A DNA stretch of 64,000 nt. Source: Brevibacillus reuszeri. GTDB taxonomy: Bacteria; Bacillota; Bacilli; Brevibacillales; Brevibacillaceae. Every line of letters starts with the position of its first letter. The stretch's first letter is position 1. Position numbers and translations under genes: made by a program. The notes under the pieces were generated by a model. It had not been told where the DNA came from and did no database searches. It was given only the letters and a program-made list of their open reading frames with translations. Location: NCBI RefSeq assembly GCF_001187725.1, contig NZ_LGIQ01000005.1:261025-325024 (forward strand), given 5' to 3'. This document shows positions 62,434-64,000 of this stretch, piece by piece.

Positions 62434-63615
62434 ATGGAACAGCTAAATAGCCTGAATGTGATTTTGAAAGAAACGGAAAATGAACTGATCTCCTTTACCC
62501 AAGAGTTGATTAGAATTCAGAGCTACTCCGGCCTTGAACGAGAAATTGCTGCGTGCATTGAGCAAAAAATGCTTGAGCTCGGGTTTGATGAAGTGTTTAT
62601 TGACGCAATTGGAAATGTTGTTGGGCGAATCGGAAACGGCGAAAAGGTGATCATGTTCGACTCCCATATGGATACAGTAGAGGTAAATGACCCGGAAGCA
62701 TGGGAGGTGCCGCCCTTTAGCGCAGAGATTGTAGGGGGAAGACTTTACGGCAGAGGCTCCGTTGACATGAAATCGTCGATCGCTGCATCCATTTATGCGG
62801 CCGCCCTAGCAAGACAAGCAGGCTTTTGTGAAGGGAAAACGATTTATGTTTCATGCACGGTCGATGAAGAGTATTGCGATGGCGAAAATTTGAGGCATTT
62901 ATTCAGAGAGCGCGAGATCAGGCCCGACTACATGGTGATTTGTGAGCCGTCCAATAACAAGATTACGCTCGGGCATAAAGGCAAGGCGCAAATTGTCATC
63001 AAGACAAAAGGTGTCTCTGCTCATGGCTCCGCTCCGGAAAAAGGCAAAAACGCGATCTATGAAATGGCTGAAATCATTCAGCGAGTAGAACAGACGAATA
63101 CGGAGCTGATGAAAAGAGAAGGTCCAAGAGGCACGCTGGTGATGTCTCGAATATCCAGTGTCAGTGCTTCGCTGAACGCAGTTCCGTCGGAATGTGAGGT
63201 GTATTTGGACCGGCGCTTGGTACTGGGAGAAACCGAGGAGACGATCAAAAGCGAAATGGACAGAATTATTCAAGGCAAGGAAGCAGCTTGGGAAATCGGG
63301 ACACTGCGCCGTAAAAGCTGGACGGGTGTCGAGATCACGTACGATCCTTTTCATTTGCCCTGGAAAATCGATGAGAAGCATGAGCTGACCCAAGCGTGCA
63401 ATGCAGCTTTTGTCCAGACCTTTGGCAGTGAGCCGCAGGAGTATGATTTTTGGGACTTTGGAACAAATGCCGTAACGCCTGTCAGCATGGGCATCCCGAC
63501 TATCGGATTTGGTCCTGGCGATTACAAGCTGGCGCATATGACCAATGAGAGCTGCGAAGTGAAACAAATTGTAGAGGCCTGCCATTTTTATACGACGCTC
63601 ATACGTGAAGTGTAA
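62434..63615 (+). CDS. ygeY: YgeY-family M20 hydrolase
   Basis: A 393-residue metallohydrolase of the M20/ArgE-DapE type. Metal-binding and catalytic parts: FDSHMDTVEV (His/Asp), GRGSVDMKSS, CTVDEEYCDGENL (catalytic Glu pair), ICEPSNNKITLGHKG and a C-terminal His in YKLAHMTNE. The YgeY family is linked to purine or selenium-dependent catabolism in enterobacteria, and to diaminopropionate metabolism by its link to ygeX. Here it may release diaminopropionate from an N-acyl or peptide form for DpaL. AAAGGAGTGAGAAGCG precedes the ATG; a strong terminator follows. Confidence 0.92.
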   Translation: MEQLNSLNVILKETENELISFTQELIRIQSYSGLEREIAACIEQKMLELGFDEVFIDAIGNVVGRIGNGEKVIMFDSHMDTVEVNDPEAWEVPPFSAEIVGGRLYGRGSVDMKSSIAASIYAAALARQAGFCEGKTIYVSCTVDEEYCDGENLRHLFREREIRPDYMVICEPSNNKITLGHKGKAQIVIKTKGVSAHGSAPEKGKNAIYEMAEIIQRVEQTNTELMKREGPRGTLVMSRISSVSASLNAVPSECEVYLDRRLVLGETEETIKSEMDRIIQGKEAAWEIGTLRRKSWTGVEITYDPFHLPWKIDEKHELTQACNAAFVQTFGSEPQEYDFWDFGTNAVTPVSMGIPTIGFGPGDYKLAHMTNESCEVKQIVEACHFYTTLIREV

Positions 63616-63630
63616 AACGGCAGAATCATA

Positions 63631-63676
63631 AAAAAACGGCGTAACAGAACTGTGGTCAGTTCGTACGCCGTTTTTG
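63631..63676. terminator. Bidirectional terminator after dpaL-ygeY
   Basis: AAAAACGGCGTA pairs with TACGCCGTTTTT, with an inner GAACTG/CAGTTC stem. Its A- and T-runs suit both the ygeY operon and the convergent gene at the right edge. Confidence 0.93.
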
Positions 63677-63731
63677 CATAGAGGACTTGCTGCAAGCTTC
63701 TTCCAGCAGAGTGACAACCACGGCTTCCCAC

Positions 63732-64000
63732 CTACTTTTGGAGCTGCATGGTGTGGGCAAAATCGTGCAACCTGCCAAGCTCTGTGATATTTCGATTGCA
63801 CTGGTGGCTATCCTCGCAAATGTAGTTGCCTTTTTTCAAATAGGTACCATCACCGGACGCTTTTATATCCGCAATAAACATACCCAAATCGGCAAAGCTG
63901 TTACAAATCGCACAAACTCCTTTTTTGTTGATGCTTGAAAAGGTCCCGTGCAGGCCGATCAGCTTGTTATCCAGATGAGTGACGATGTACTTTCTGGAGG
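63732..64000 (-). CDS. FusB/FusC-like EF-G-binding protein, C-terminal part (partial)
   Basis: Only the last 88 residues are inside the window; the gene continues past the right edge. The fragment reads KYIVTHLDNKLIGLHGTFSS, then GVCAICNSFADLGMF, GTYLKKGNYICEDSHQCN and ends in LHDFAHTMQLQK. Four cysteines (CAIC and C-x5-C, with a His) form the treble-clef zinc finger of the FusB/FBP family. These proteins bind elongation factor G, free stalled ribosomes, and confer fusidic acid resistance in staphylococci. Chromosomal homologues are frequent in bacilli. The N-terminal four-helix domain is not visible. Confidence 0.88.
   Translation of the reverse strand, partial: SRKYIVTHLDNKLIGLHGTFSSINKKGVCAICNSFADLGMFIADIKASGDGTYLKKGNYICEDSHQCNRNITELGRLHDFAHTMQLQK

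Overview
The window looks like a chromosomal segment of a spore-forming Bacillota of the Brevibacillus/Paenibacillus type. The reasons are strong AGGAGG ribosome-binding sites, a T-box-controlled trpS, the yheB/yheC/yheD spore locus, ytkL, ytoI, a murR-murQ recycling locus, and base composition near 50% G+C by eye. The genus is an inference from protein flavour. No tRNA or rRNA genes, insertion sequences, prophage genes or CRISPR arrays were seen.

Layout. 1-135 is the tail of a sodium:solute symporter. 190-3600 holds trpS with its T-box leader, an SDR oxidoreductase and an AraC-type regulator. 3700-7900 holds an unusual regulator, a large palindromic element and two M20-type amidohydrolases. 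8055-13659 is a MacB-like export operon (ATPase, adaptor, large FtsX permease, second ATPase with an AbrB-like tail). 13690-20660 has mixed housekeeping and accessory genes: a MerR-like protein, ytkL, an arylamine N-acetyltransferase, TspO, an MFS/AraC divergent pair and an MTA/SAH deaminase. 20800-27900 is a cell-wall recycling operon: murR, an AmiE-like hydrolase, sugar-binding lipoprotein, two permeases, a BadF-type kinase and murQ. It predicts MurNAc uptake by an ABC transporter plus kinase rather than by a PTS. 27900-34200 contains a frameshifted MATE gene, a GAF-GGDEF protein, nhaC, a possible small RNA and an XRE regulator/membrane protein pair. 34400-36230 is a peroxide-defence operon under a PerR-like operator.

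36230-49811 starts with repeat-rich non-coding DNA and continues into a polysaccharide cluster: membrane-anchored glycosidase-like protein, HEAT-repeat protein, processive GT2 synthase, receiver-domain protein, nucleotide-sugar dehydrogenase, GlmS paralogue, small protein, GlmU-like uridylyltransferase, and two proteins carrying three copies of an unrecognised D-x-E barrel-like domain. Together they predict a synthase-dependent polymer built from UDP-GlcNAc and a UDP-uronate. 49890-58403 is probably sporulation-linked: a Gln/Gly/Asn-rich protein with five 17-residue repeats, four tandem YheC/YheD ATP-grasp proteins behind a possible sigma-K promoter, and yheB. 58404-60717 has a Pho-box-like promoter with a short leader and terminator before ytoI, then an ArsR-DUF2087 regulator. 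The window ends with a predicted sigma-54-dependent dpaL-ygeY operon and a partial FusB-like EF-G-binding protein on the minus strand.

The parts I consider most worth following are the polysaccharide cluster, the four-gene ATP-grasp array, the ABC/kinase MurNAc pathway, the Pho-box/leader arrangement and the sigma-54 promoter. All functions are read from motifs and gene context; no database search was possible.
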